Assembly (NCBI RefSeq): GCF_052156635.1
Contig: NZ_JBQKUO010000001.1
Span: 868,001 to 932,000, forward strand
Direction of reading: 5' to 3'
From: Nitrospina sp052156635
Lineage (GTDB): Bacteria; Nitrospinota; Nitrospinia; Nitrospinales; Nitrospinaceae
Length of the DNA stretch: 64,000 nt
Shown here: in pieces, positions 34,459-42,213 of the stretch
Layout: each line of letters begins with the position of its first letter
Numbering within the stretch: position 1 is the stretch's first letter
Program-made: the position numbers and the translations under genes
The notes under the pieces: model-generated
Told to the model about the DNA's origin: nothing
What the model saw: the letters and a program-made list of their open reading frames with translations, nothing else
The model's database searches: none

Positions 34459-35027
34459 TATTGAGTGGCGACGACATTCACAAGGCCCTTGCCGCCGGAC
34501 GCATGATCATCGAGCCCGCGCCGTCAAAAGCCAACATCGACACCACGTCGATCGACCTGCATCTGGGCGAGCCGCTGTGGATCTGGAAACCGGAGTACGA
34601 GCCGCACGGCGTTTCCGGCATCACCGTCAACCCGGAGCATTTCGATTACCGCCAGTTCAGCGAGCAGTATTTGATTGAAGTGCCGAAGGATGAGAAGGGA
34701 TGTTACCGCATCGAACCGAAACGCATCTACCTCGGCTCCACATTCGAGAAAGTCGAGTTCCCGCCCGGATCGCGACTGGCGGGCCGCGTCGAAGGCAAAA
34801 GCAGAATCGCCCGCCTCGGCCTCATGGTGCACATGACCGCACCGATGATCCACTGCGGCACCGGCCTCGGCATCATCACGCTGGAGATGCTGAACCACGG
34901 TCCGTTCGTCATCGAGGCCAAACCCGGCGAGACGCGCATCTGCCAGCTGGTTCTCGAGGAAGTGACCAGCGATCCCGGCGACCGCTCCGGCCGCCAGTTC
35001 CACAAACAAAAAGACGCCAAAGGCTGA
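34455..35027 (+). CDS. dcd: dCTP deaminase
   Basis: 190 residues of the trimeric dUTPase/dCTP deaminase fold, which makes dUTP for dTMP synthesis. The start MILSGDDIHKALAAGR and the motif DTTSIDLHLG are typical. VEGKSRIARLGLMVHMTAPM carries the conserved core with the Ser-Arg and Gly residues. The glutamate-bearing strand, GIITLEMLNHGPF, follows. The C-terminus (SGRQFHKQKDAKG) fits the flexible lid. The ATG overlaps the tlyA stop as ATGA, so it is translationally coupled. Confidence 0.95.
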   Translation: MILSGDDIHKALAAGRMIIEPAPSKANIDTTSIDLHLGEPLWIWKPEYEPHGVSGITVNPEHFDYRQFSEQYLIEVPKDEKGCYRIEPKRIYLGSTFEKVEFPPGSRLAGRVEGKSRIARLGLMVHMTAPMIHCGTGLGIITLEMLNHGPFVIEAKPGETRICQLVLEEVTSDPGDRSGRQFHKQKDAKG

Positions 35028-35057
35028 CCGGCCTCGTCCGGCCCGGAGCGAACGGAG

Positions 35058-35092
35058 TAATGCCCGGCGGGCGAACGATGGTGATTGGAAGC
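35058..35092. repeat. Short copy of the dispersed GC-rich repeat
   Basis: Contains TGCCCGGCGGGCGAACGATGG, matching in core the copies on the opposite strand at 37655-37795 (for example TGCGTGGCGGGCGAACGATGG on that strand). Confidence 0.5.
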
Positions 35093-35101
35093 AGATGGGC
35101 A

Positions 35102-35142
35102 CCCCCTTCTCCGAAGTGGGCTGGGGGGGCTTTTTCCTTTTT
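35102..35142 (+). repeat. Purine/pyrimidine hairpin repeat, terminator-like
   Basis: CCCCCTTCTCCGAAG followed by GGGCTGGGGGGG and CTTTTTCC. Nearly the same block occurs at 50283-50323. The stem plus T-run may terminate the dcd operon. Confidence 0.6.
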
Positions 35143-35147
35143 GGTTT

Positions 35148-35268
35148 GTCATCCTGAACGCAGTGATGGATGACTTTTTCAAAGAGTTGCATTGACCATC
35201 GAGATCCTTCGCTGACGCTCAGGATTCAAGCGGAAGAATCCCCCTAACCCCCCTTTACAAGGGGGGAC
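35148..35268. repeat. Cluster of short palindromic repeats (GTCATCCTGA-type and CCCCCTAACCCCCC-type)
   Basis: Holds GTCATCCTGAACGCAGTGAT with GGATGAC closing a stem, then GATCCTTCGCTGACGCTCAGG, an inverted relative. Next comes CCCCCTAACCCCCCTTTAC with AAGGGGGG. These types are common intergenic repeats in many bacterial genomes. Confidence 0.55.
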
Positions 35269-35285
35269 CGAGTGACGCAATCCGG

Positions 35286-35642
35286 TTACAGTTCGTCTTT
35301 GTAAACAATGAAGGCGTCTTTGGGATAGACGAGGTGGGTTTCGCCCCATTGATGGGCGCTGTGCAGGTCCCAGGCGGATTCATCGTCCAGCCCCTTGAGC
35401 CGCAGGCCGCCCGTGCCGCCGTAGATGAGCAGGGCCACGCCGTCGCCGGACTCTTCCACACGGCAGGCGTAAGCGGGGCAGGGCGCATTGGTCTCCGCGT
35501 CCCATCCGGTCACCTGCACCGGCTGGTCCGACCCCTGCACGGAGTACTTGATGGCGTACACCTCGCGCGGGGATTCCATCTCGCGGTACATCATGCTGAA
35601 CGGCTGATCGATATTGCCGCACGGCTCGACTTCGAGAAACAT
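35286..35642 (-). CDS. hypothetical 118-residue protein
   Basis: Not recognised. The protein is acidic and soluble, with no signal or membrane segment. Central features are YAIKYSVQGSDQPVQVTGWD, an Ala/Pro/Cys segment (NAPCPAYACRVEE) and a Trp-containing C-terminus with YPKDAFIVYKDEL. GAGAGG lies about seven bases before the ATG, which supports a real gene. It stands alone between two repeat-rich gaps, facing away from gpmA. Confidence 0.6.
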   Translation of the reverse strand: MFLEVEPCGNIDQPFSMMYREMESPREVYAIKYSVQGSDQPVQVTGWDAETNAPCPAYACRVEESGDGVALLIYGGTGGLRLKGLDDESAWDLHSAHQWGETHLVYPKDAFIVYKDEL

Positions 35643-35662
35643 AACGGGACCTCTCAGGATTA

Positions 35663-35890
35663 GGTCGTTTGCTGCGGGCTACGCCCGCCGGGACTCGCCA
35701 TTTTCCGGGCGATGCGGTACAATCGGGCCTTCCCGAAAACCGGGGACTTTGGAAACGCCAATTGCCGCGGGCCACGCCCGCCGCAAAATGGCTACTGCCC
35801 GGTGGTTACGGCGATGGTCCGTGGGCGCAATTCCGAATTTATCCTGTTGTCACCGGACTCAGTCCGGCGGGCCCGGCCCGCCATCCATCA
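35663..35890. repeat. Dispersed GC-rich repeat, two units, upstream of gpmA
   Basis: Two related units: one begins TTTGCTGCGGGCTACGCCCG, the second TTGCCGCGGGCCACGCCCG. The second continues into a 92-base core (35789-35880) that aligns with 4714-4805. This gap of about 270 bases has no other recognisable content. Confidence 0.7.
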
Positions 35891-35915
35891 TATAACCCTT
35901 TTCAAGGATTTGCGA

Positions 35916-36662
35916 ATGCATAAACTGGTTTTGATGCGCCACGGCCAGAGCATCTGGAACCTGGAAAACCGCTTCACCGGCTGGACCGACGTGGACCTCA
36001 CCGACCAGGGCCGCGATGAAGCCCGACAGGGGGGACAGCTCATCCGCGAGGCCGGGCTGACGTTCGACGTGGCCTACACCTCTGTTTTGAAACGCGCCAT
36101 CCGCACGTTGTGGATCGCGCTCGACGAACTGGACCTGATGTGGATTCCGGTCCACCGCTCGTGGCGGCTGAATGAACGCCACTACGGAAATTTGCAGGGA
36201 CTCAACAAAGCCGAAACCGCGGAGAAACACGGCGACGACCAGGTGAAGATCTGGCGGCGCAGTTACGACATCCCGCCGCCGCCGCTGCCCGACGGCGACG
36301 ACCGCCTGCCGCACAACGATCCGCGCTATGCCGGGGTCGATGCCACCGACCTGCCGAAGACCGAAGCGCTGAAACACACGGTGGACCGCTTCCTGCCGTA
36401 CTGGAACGACACCATCGTGCCGGAGATCAAGGCGAACAAGCGCGTGCTCATCTGCGCCCACGGCAACAGCCTGCGCGCGCTGGTGAAGCACCTCGACAGC
36501 ATCAGCGAGGCCGACATTGTGGAGCTCAACATCCCGACGGGCATTCCGCTGGTATACGAACTGGATGACAATTTGAAGCCGATCAAGAGTTATTACCTGG
36601 GCGACCCCGAAGCCGCGAAGAAAGCGGCGGACGCCGTCGCCAAACAGGCCGGCGGTAAATAA
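35916..36662 (+). CDS. gpmA: 2,3-bisphosphoglycerate-dependent phosphoglycerate mutase
   Basis: 248 residues. Interconverts 3- and 2-phosphoglycerate in glycolysis/gluconeogenesis. The phosphohistidine motif is LMRHGQS (His9). RLNERHYGNLQGLNKAETA holds the catalytic Glu, and AHGNSLRALVKHLD the second His. SYDIPPPPL is typical of the dPGM family. AAGGA sits seven bases before the ATG at 35916; a much longer upstream frame has no family similarity. It is followed by a hairpin terminator. Confidence 0.96.
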   Translation: MHKLVLMRHGQSIWNLENRFTGWTDVDLTDQGRDEARQGGQLIREAGLTFDVAYTSVLKRAIRTLWIALDELDLMWIPVHRSWRLNERHYGNLQGLNKAETAEKHGDDQVKIWRRSYDIPPPPLPDGDDRLPHNDPRYAGVDATDLPKTEALKHTVDRFLPYWNDTIVPEIKANKRVLICAHGNSLRALVKHLDSISEADIVELNIPTGIPLVYELDDNLKPIKSYYLGDPEAAKKAADAVAKQAGGK

Positions 36663-36673
36663 ACCGGAATTCA

Positions 36674-36710
36674 ACCCCCAGCCCGATTTGCACGGGCCGG
36701 GGGTTTTTGT
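36674..36710 (+). terminator. Terminator after gpmA
   Basis: ACCCCCAGCCCG and CGGGCCGGGGGT form a stem, followed by TTTTTG and TTTTT. It lies between convergent genes and might also serve the rhodanese gene on the other strand. Confidence 0.8.
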
Positions 36711-36712
36711 TT

Positions 36713-37057
36713 TTACCTGGAAACGGCCGCTCCTTCCACGGGCAGGCCGTGTTCCAACCAGTCCTTCTTTCCTTCCTCGTAACGGGACACATCCGTGTAC
36801 TCCATCGCCACCAGCGATTCGGCCACCTTTGTCGAACTCTGGCAGGTTTCACTGGCGCAGTACACGACAATCCTCGCCTCCTTCGCCGGCAACAGCTTCG
36901 GCGCCTTCTCCTCCACTTCATCGTAATTGATCTGAATGGCCCCCGGCAGGTGGCCCTGTTCGAAGTGCTCCCGGGGCAGTGCCTCCACCAGGGTCAGGTT
37001 GGCGCCGTCGTTCAAAAGTTGCCGAATCGCATTCCGTTTGATTTTCCTTGTCATCAT
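36713..37057 (-). CDS. rhodanese-domain protein
   Basis: About 114 residues. A single rhodanese domain: LVEALPREHFEQGHLPGAIQ and the active loop VVYCASETCQSSTKVAESL, where the first Cys is the likely persulfide carrier. Small rhodaneses move sulfane sulfur, act in sulfide or cyanide detoxification, or serve as sulfur carriers. I chose the ATG at 37055-37057 with GGGAG five bases upstream; a TTG four codons earlier and an ATG one codon later are alternatives. It is divergent from a MarR gene, with two palindromic sites between them, so it is likely the regulated target. Confidence 0.88.
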   Translation of the reverse strand: MMTRKIKRNAIRQLLNDGANLTLVEALPREHFEQGHLPGAIQINYDEVEEKAPKLLPAKEARIVVYCASETCQSSTKVAESLVAMEYTDVSRYEEGKKDWLEHGLPVEGAAVSR

Positions 37058-37084
37058 AAAATCTCCCAATCAAGAAATAATATT

Positions 37085-37098
37085 GTTGCATTTGCAAC
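37085..37098. promoter_or_regulatory. Palindromic operator 1 (rhodanese/MarR gap)
   Basis: GTTGCA-TT-TGCAAC, a perfect 6+6 palindrome. Its half-site GTTGC also occurs in the second site 34 bases away. Confidence 0.7.
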
Positions 37099-37118
37099 TA
37101 AAAGAATGCATTTTTTTG

Positions 37119-37132
37119 GTTGCGATTGCAAC
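37119..37132. promoter_or_regulatory. Palindromic operator 2 (rhodanese/MarR gap)
   Basis: GTTGC-GATT-GCAAC, the same overall length and half-sites as operator 1, with centres 34 bases apart (about three helical turns). It lies 23-36 bases before the MarR ATG. Confidence 0.7.
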
Positions 37133-37154
37133 AAAAATTCTGTAAGGTGACCGC

Positions 37155-37640
37155 ATGGCCGCTAAATACTTGACGCAACTGGAAGAAACAGCGTGGACGG
37201 GCCTCATCAAAGGGCACCAGGTGGCGATGGACCGGGTCGAGTCCGCCCTGAAACGGCAGGGATTTCCACCTTTGGTCTGGTACGACGTGCTGTTGGAACT
37301 GTCCCGCGTGACCGGCGGCCGGCTCCGGCTGACGGAGATCGGCGAGGCCACCCTGTTGAAAAAGTTCAATGTCACCCGCCTGATCGACCGCATGGCGGCG
37401 GAGGGGCTGGTTCGGCGAGAGGCCTGCGTGGAGGACGCGCGGGGGGCCTATGCCGCGATCACCGCCAAAGGACGGAAACTGCAACAACGTATGCGGCCGG
37501 TGTACCACGCCGCCGTACGCCGGCATTTCATGGAATGTTTCAGGAAAGAAGAGGTTTCCGTGCTTGCTGATTTGTTTCAGCGACTGCTCAAGCAACCCGG
37601 GGAACAAAACGGACCGGCCAGGGAATCGGAGCCCACGTAA
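37155..37640 (+). CDS. MarR-family transcriptional regulator
   Basis: 161 residues with a winged-helix core: LTEIGEATLLKKFNVTRLIDRMAAEGLVRREAC and a wing VEDARGAYAAITAKGRKL. MarR proteins are dimers that bind short palindromes and are relieved by small ligands or oxidation. Cys residues at the recognition-helix end (REACVED) and in FMECFRK could sense redox or sulfane sulfur, but that is inference. It is divergent from the rhodanese gene, and two like palindromes lie in the gap, which points to joint and self-regulation. Confidence 0.88.
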   Translation: MAAKYLTQLEETAWTGLIKGHQVAMDRVESALKRQGFPPLVWYDVLLELSRVTGGRLRLTEIGEATLLKKFNVTRLIDRMAAEGLVRREACVEDARGAYAAITAKGRKLQQRMRPVYHAAVRRHFMECFRKEEVSVLADLFQRLLKQPGEQNGPARESEPT

Positions 37641-37654
37641 CCCGATTCGGATTG

Positions 37655-37795
37655 CGCCTGCGGATCATCGTTCGCCCACCACGCATTGGCCATCCATCAG
37701 CGGCGATCCGCCGCACGGCTGTGAGCCGAAGCCAACACAACCCCATCAAGATCGCGCCCGCCGGCCATCGTTCGCCCGCCACGCAGTAGCCATTT
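37655..37795 (-). repeat. Dispersed GC-rich repeat, two units between convergent genes
   Basis: On the minus strand ATGGCTACTGCGTGGCGGGC with GAACGATGG, then a second diverged unit ATGGCCAATGCGTGGTGGGC with GAACGATGATCC. Related to the copies at 4593-4860, 35058-35092 and 35663-35890. It fills the gap between marR and the SUMF gene. Confidence 0.6.
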
Positions 37796-37807
37796 ATCTC
37801 CGGTGAT

Positions 37808-38692
37808 TCACCGGGCACAGCGGAAGCCCTGCCAGATTTTGAAGACGTGCGGTTCTTCGTTGAAGCGGTACGTGGTGCGCAGGTAATAAGCTTTGAAGTA
37901 CCAGTTGCCGCCGCGCAGGACGCGCGAGTCGCCGGATTCGGGCCCCGCAGGATTTTTTTGCGGCGAGCGTTCGTAATAGGCGGGACCATACCAGTCGCCC
38001 ACCCACTCCCACACATTGCCCGCCATGTGATGCAGACCGTAAGGCGAGCGGCCCCGGGGCAGGGCGTCGACCGGTTCCATCACCTGAAAACCCAGGTCAG
38101 CGAAAGAACGGCGGAAGGTGACGCGGTCGTTCGTGGGGAATTCATCTCCCCAGGGAAACAGGCGTGCTTCGGTTCCGCGTGCCGCTTTTTCCCATTCCGC
38201 TTCCGTCGGCAGGCGCTTGCCCACCCAGCGGCAGTAGGCATCCGCTCCGTACCACGACACCCGGTTGACGGGATGCCGGTCCAGTCCCGGCCGCGCGCGG
38301 TAACGTTCGCCCACCTTCTCCACCGTCACCGCTTTACCCAGTTCAATGAAACGGTCCGCCTTTTCCGGATGCGCGTTCAAAAACTCCGCGAACTGCTGCG
38401 CCGTCACCTCATAAAGGTCCATGGCGTAAGTATCGAGATGCACCGTATGCACGGGTTGCTCGTCGGTATCGCCCCAGCCCTGCGGGTTGTCGATGTCGAG
38501 GCCCATGGTGAAGGGTCCCGCCGGAATGACCACCATGTCGGTGATATCGATGTTTTCCCGGGTGGAAGCACAGGCCGCAAGCACCAGGCACAGGACGAAG
38601 AACACGCTCCATCGAAGACGATTCAACCGCGGGGCGTTTTTAAAATCGGGAAAGCGGAAACGTTTTTCCGGGTAGAGCGTAAAGGAAGTCAT
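37808..38692 (-). CDS. SUMF/formylglycine-generating-enzyme-fold lipoprotein
   Basis: 294 residues. A lipobox (VLCLVLAACAS) follows an unusual 25-residue N-terminal extension, so the start may be later. The mature protein is a FGE-sulfatase (SUMF1-like) domain: MVVIPAGPFTMG, RLPTEAEWEKAARG, NVWEWVGDWYGPAYY, RVLRGGNWYF and final GFRCAR. The two Cys needed for oxidase chemistry are not in the usual place, so enzyme activity is doubtful. Many bacterial members are ligand-binding folds. It follows the PilS-like kinase by 12 bases on the same strand and so ends the long pil operon. Confidence 0.85.
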   Translation of the reverse strand: MTSFTLYPEKRFRFPDFKNAPRLNRLRWSVFFVLCLVLAACASTRENIDITDMVVIPAGPFTMGLDIDNPQGWGDTDEQPVHTVHLDTYAMDLYEVTAQQFAEFLNAHPEKADRFIELGKAVTVEKVGERYRARPGLDRHPVNRVSWYGADAYCRWVGKRLPTEAEWEKAARGTEARLFPWGDEFPTNDRVTFRRSFADLGFQVMEPVDALPRGRSPYGLHHMAGNVWEWVGDWYGPAYYERSPQKNPAGPESGDSRVLRGGNWYFKAYYLRTTYRFNEEPHVFKIWQGFRCAR

Positions 38693-38704
38693 GAAACGGA
38701 GGAA

Positions 38705-40468
38705 TCAGTTCGGGAACAGGGTTTGTGACCGCTTTTCCTGTTCCGGTTTGCGGGTTCCAACCAGGGCGCGTTCCTGGGGAAGGAAGATTTCGAACCGGGT
38801 GCCCTTGCCCACTTCGCTTTCAACCCCGATGTGCCCGCCGAAGCGCTGGACGATCTTGGTCACCGTCGCAAGGCCCAGCCCCACGCCTTCTTCACGCGTG
38901 GTGAAGAAAGGATCGAATATCTGCTTGCGTTTGTCCAGGGGGATACCGCGGCCCTGGTCCTCCACGATCAGCAGCACGCCCTTGCGCTCGGTTTGGAAAT
39001 CGCGATGCCGGTGACCCTGGACCTCCCGCAGTTCCAGCCGTATGGTACCGTTCTTATCCATGGCCTGGATGCCGTTGATGCACAGGTTCCACACCATCTG
39101 TTTGATCTGGTCTTCCTCGCTTTGAACGACCACGTGTTTCGACGGCACATTCAAAACAATGTCGATGGAAGAATCGTATTCATTGCTGTTCTTGAGAAGC
39201 ATGACCACATCCTGAAGCAGCTGCGTGAGATCGATGACCGTGGTCTTGGACTTTCGCGGCTGGGAATAAGACAGGAAATCCTTGACGATGGAATTCAGCC
39301 GGTCGGTTTCCTTGATGACGATATCCATGAGCCGTTTGTACTGGTCCTCCACCTGCAGCGAATCGCGAAGCACCTGGATGGAACCACTCAGCGATGCCAG
39401 CGGGTTGCGGATTTCATGCGCGAGTCCGGCAGAGAAGCGACCCACCGCCGCCAGCTGCTCCGACTGCAAAATCTTTTCCTCCATCTTGCGCATTTCCGTC
39501 AGGTCTTCCAGCACCACGATGTAGCCTTCCGACTTGAAGCCGTCCTTGAACGGGTCCATGCTGGGCCGGATGAGCGAGCTGATTTTCATGACAACCAGAA
39601 TGGTCTCGCCGTCCTTGCGCTGGAATTCCCCTTCCAGCGTTACGGGCAACTGCACCGACTGGCGGTCGAGGAAAAACGACCTCAATGGCGGCACCGGAAG
39701 CAAATCGTACGCCATGCGGCCCAGGCTGTGATCGGCAGTGCACCCGGTTATCTGTTCGCAGGCGGTGTTGACGGAGGTGACGCGTCCTTCATGGTTGGTA
39801 GTGAGCAGGCCATTGACCATGTTCTGCACCACGTTCTTATGAAACTCCTGAAGCTTTTTCAGGTCCAGGCTTTTGGAACGCAGTTCGTCGTTGATGATGC
39901 GCAGGCGGTGGTTGAGGATGCTGCTCAGGTAGGCCACCGAATAAAACGAGGCCAGGTTCAGGGCAATGATGTAAAAGCCGTACGCACCCTGGTACGAGAT
40001 ATTGGATTTCTGGAAAAAGTAAATCGGGCGGATCACGTTGAAGTATTCCAGGTCCACGAGGAGACCGTAGATGATGCTGGCCCCCGAGGCCGCCAGGTAC
40101 ACCGCCGCCCGCGGCAACATGACACTGGTGGCGATGATGACAAACAGGAAGACGAAAGAGAGCGGACTTTCGATTCCACCGGTGGTGTAGATCAACCCGC
40201 CAACGGTGGTGAGGTCGCCCAGCACCTGGGCCCATGCCACCCAGACGAGGGGCATCTTGAGCCGCAACATCAAGGCATAAATGATGCAGAGGAAATAAGC
40301 GCTTCCCAGCACGATGCTGAGGGGCATGATGGGGGTTTCGTAACGGGCGTTGTGCTCGAAGGCGATGGCGAGGGCGACGAACCCGGTCAGGAACACGACC
40401 CGGAACACCATGATCGTCTTGACCCGGAGAAGGAGCTCTTTATCAGGATAATCCTGGGTCTTAAACAT
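38705..40468 (-). CDS. pilS: PilS-like membrane sensor histidine kinase
   Basis: 587 residues from an ATG with GAGGAG just upstream (a TTG 10 codons earlier is rejected). The N-terminal 200 residues contain about six membrane helices, as in PilS. A PAS domain (about 205-320) is followed by HisKA with the phospho-acceptor His351 (GLAHEIRNPLASLSGSIQ). The HATPase has MVWNLCINGIQAMD, EDQGRGIPLDKRKQIFDPFF and GLGLATVTKIV. PilS pairs with the sigma-54 activator PilR to control pilin transcription. No pilR lies in the window. It lies 94 bases downstream of pilC, and a seven-base-pair hairpin (40536-40553) sits in the gap. Confidence 0.9.
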   Translation of the reverse strand: MFKTQDYPDKELLLRVKTIMVFRVVFLTGFVALAIAFEHNARYETPIMPLSIVLGSAYFLCIIYALMLRLKMPLVWVAWAQVLGDLTTVGGLIYTTGGIESPLSFVFLFVIIATSVMLPRAAVYLAASGASIIYGLLVDLEYFNVIRPIYFFQKSNISYQGAYGFYIIALNLASFYSVAYLSSILNHRLRIINDELRSKSLDLKKLQEFHKNVVQNMVNGLLTTNHEGRVTSVNTACEQITGCTADHSLGRMAYDLLPVPPLRSFFLDRQSVQLPVTLEGEFQRKDGETILVVMKISSLIRPSMDPFKDGFKSEGYIVVLEDLTEMRKMEEKILQSEQLAAVGRFSAGLAHEIRNPLASLSGSIQVLRDSLQVEDQYKRLMDIVIKETDRLNSIVKDFLSYSQPRKSKTTVIDLTQLLQDVVMLLKNSNEYDSSIDIVLNVPSKHVVVQSEEDQIKQMVWNLCINGIQAMDKNGTIRLELREVQGHRHRDFQTERKGVLLIVEDQGRGIPLDKRKQIFDPFFTTREEGVGLGLATVTKIVQRFGGHIGVESEVGKGTRFEIFLPQERALVGTRKPEQEKRSQTLFPN

Positions 40469-40562
40469 GGTCTCCTCAATGTCGTCGGGCCCCGGCAAGA
40501 GCGAACCCGGTTTGCCCCTTCAGTCGACCTGTGCGGGTGCACGGGAGTGCACCGGACACCGA

Positions 40563-41774
40563 TTAGAAGTTTTCGCCCATCTTGAATATGGGCAGGTACA
40601 TGGCGACAACAATGAAACCGACCACGGAACCGAGAAACACCATGAGCATCGGCTCGAGCAGTGCCGTCAGGCCCTCCACCGCCGTATCCACTTCTTCATC
40701 GTAAAAGTCTGCGATCTTGATCAGCATGCCGTCCAGCGCACCGGCGGATTCACCGACGTCGATCATCTGTATGACCATGGGCGGGAACACATCTTCGCGC
40801 GACAGGGGTGCGGCGATGGTTTCACCTTCCTTGATGGACTCGATGGTGTTGAGAATCGCCCGCTCGACGATCTTGTTGCCGGAGGTGCGGGCACAGATAT
40901 CCATCGCGTCGATCAGGGGCACACCGCTGGAAAGCAGGGTACCGAGGGTGCGGGTGAACTTGGCCACGGAAACCTTGCGGATGAGCATGCCGAACACAGG
41001 CAGTTTGAGGGCGAACCGGTCGATTTCCACCTTCCCCTTTTCGGTGGCGTACACCCGCTTGAAGATCATGAAGAACAGTATCGGTCCGCCGATGATCACG
41101 TACCACTGGTTCTGGAAAAAGTTACTGACCATCATGACGATGGCGGTCGGACCCGGAAGCTCGCCGCCGCTGCCCTCGAACATGGTGGCGAAAGCGGGGA
41201 TGACGAAGATCATGAGGAAAGCCACGACCACAAATGCGACGGTGACGATGGCGCCGGGATACACCATCGCGGCTTTCACTTTTTTCTTGAGCGCGAGGGA
41301 TTTTTCGATATACGCGGCCAGACGCGACAGGATGGTGTCCAGAATACCACCGGCCTCGCCCGCTTCCACCAGGTTGCAGTACAAGGCATCCCACACCTTG
41401 GGATGCCGGCGCATGGAGTCGGACAGGTTGGCGCCCTGCTCGATGCCGTTCTTGACATCCATGATGATGTCGCCAAAGGTCTTGTTGTCCGACTGCTTGC
41501 CGAGAATTTCCAGGCACTGCACCAGAGGCAGACCCGCATCCACCATCGTGGAGAACTGGCGGGTGAAGATAACGACGTCGCGTTCGGTGATTTTCTGCTT
41601 CTTCTTGCCTCCCCCACCGATCTCCAATGAAAAAAACGAGGATTTGGCTTTGAGGCTGTCCACTCGGATGTTTTTCTGCTTCAGCTTCGCCCGGGCGCCC
41701 TGCTCGTTATCGGCTTCAATTTCGCCGGTCTGCGTTTTCCCTTTTACCGTCGTTTTGTAAGTAAAAGTTGGCAT
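40563..41774 (-). CDS. pilC: type IV pilus inner-membrane platform protein PilC
   Basis: 403 residues, closer to true T4P PilC than the homologue at 13096-14319. It opens with FTYKTTVKGKTQTGEIEAD, then two T2SSF domains (FTRQFSTMVDAGLPLVQCLE and FTRTLGTLLSSGVPLIDAMD) and three membrane segments. It works with the retraction ATPase PilT and the assembly ATPase. It follows a cNMP-domain gene by 18 bases in the pilF-like to SUMF operon. Confidence 0.94.
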   Translation of the reverse strand: MPTFTYKTTVKGKTQTGEIEADNEQGARAKLKQKNIRVDSLKAKSSFFSLEIGGGGKKKQKITERDVVIFTRQFSTMVDAGLPLVQCLEILGKQSDNKTFGDIIMDVKNGIEQGANLSDSMRRHPKVWDALYCNLVEAGEAGGILDTILSRLAAYIEKSLALKKKVKAAMVYPGAIVTVAFVVVAFLMIFVIPAFATMFEGSGGELPGPTAIVMMVSNFFQNQWYVIIGGPILFFMIFKRVYATEKGKVEIDRFALKLPVFGMLIRKVSVAKFTRTLGTLLSSGVPLIDAMDICARTSGNKIVERAILNTIESIKEGETIAAPLSREDVFPPMVIQMIDVGESAGALDGMLIKIADFYDEEVDTAVEGLTALLEPMLMVFLGSVVGFIVVAMYLPIFKMGENF

Positions 41775-41791
41775 GGCTTTTTTCCGTCCCC

Positions 41792-42211
41792 TTATTGATT
41801 AATCGAAAAGGAGGAGATGACGCTGCGCGTTTTTTCCAGCTCCAGTCCGATGCGCGACAATTGTTCGCTGGTAAACCGCAGGCGGTCCACAAGCGCTTTG
41901 ACCACAAGCCGCACATCGTCCGGCAATTTTTCCACAAGGTGATTGAACTGTTCCTTTTCGATCACCCCGATTGTCACATTGCCCACCGCCACCACGCTGG
42001 CGCTCCGGACGGTCTGAGAAATCAAACCCATTTCGCCGAACACGTCCCCTGCCTTGAGGGTGTTGATCAACACGCTTTTCTTGTCCACCTTCTTGGTGAC
42101 GTTGACCTTGCCCTCTATGATGATGAATGCGTTGTTGCTGACAATTCCTTCCGAAACGATGATGTCTCCATCTGCATACCGCTGAATTGTCGGAGTATCC
42201 TTGAGACTCAT
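41792..42211 (-). CDS. stand-alone cyclic-nucleotide-binding-domain protein
   Basis: 139 residues from the ATG at 42209-42211; a GTG two codons upstream overlaps the previous stop. One CRP-type beta-roll (about 10-115) with the phosphate-binding cassette GDVFGEMGLISQTVRSASV, retaining both the Glu and the Arg that bind cAMP or cGMP. There is no DNA-binding domain. A short helix follows. It lies between the zinc-ribbon/pseudo-receiver gene and pilC, so it may pass a nucleotide signal to pilus dynamics. The ligand is not known. Confidence 0.85.
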   Translation of the reverse strand: MSLKDTPTIQRYADGDIIVSEGIVSNNAFIIIEGKVNVTKKVDKKSVLINTLKAGDVFGEMGLISQTVRSASVVAVGNVTIGVIEKEQFNHLVEKLPDDVRLVVKALVDRLRFTSEQLSRIGLELEKTRSVISSFSINQ

Positions 42212-42213
42212 AA

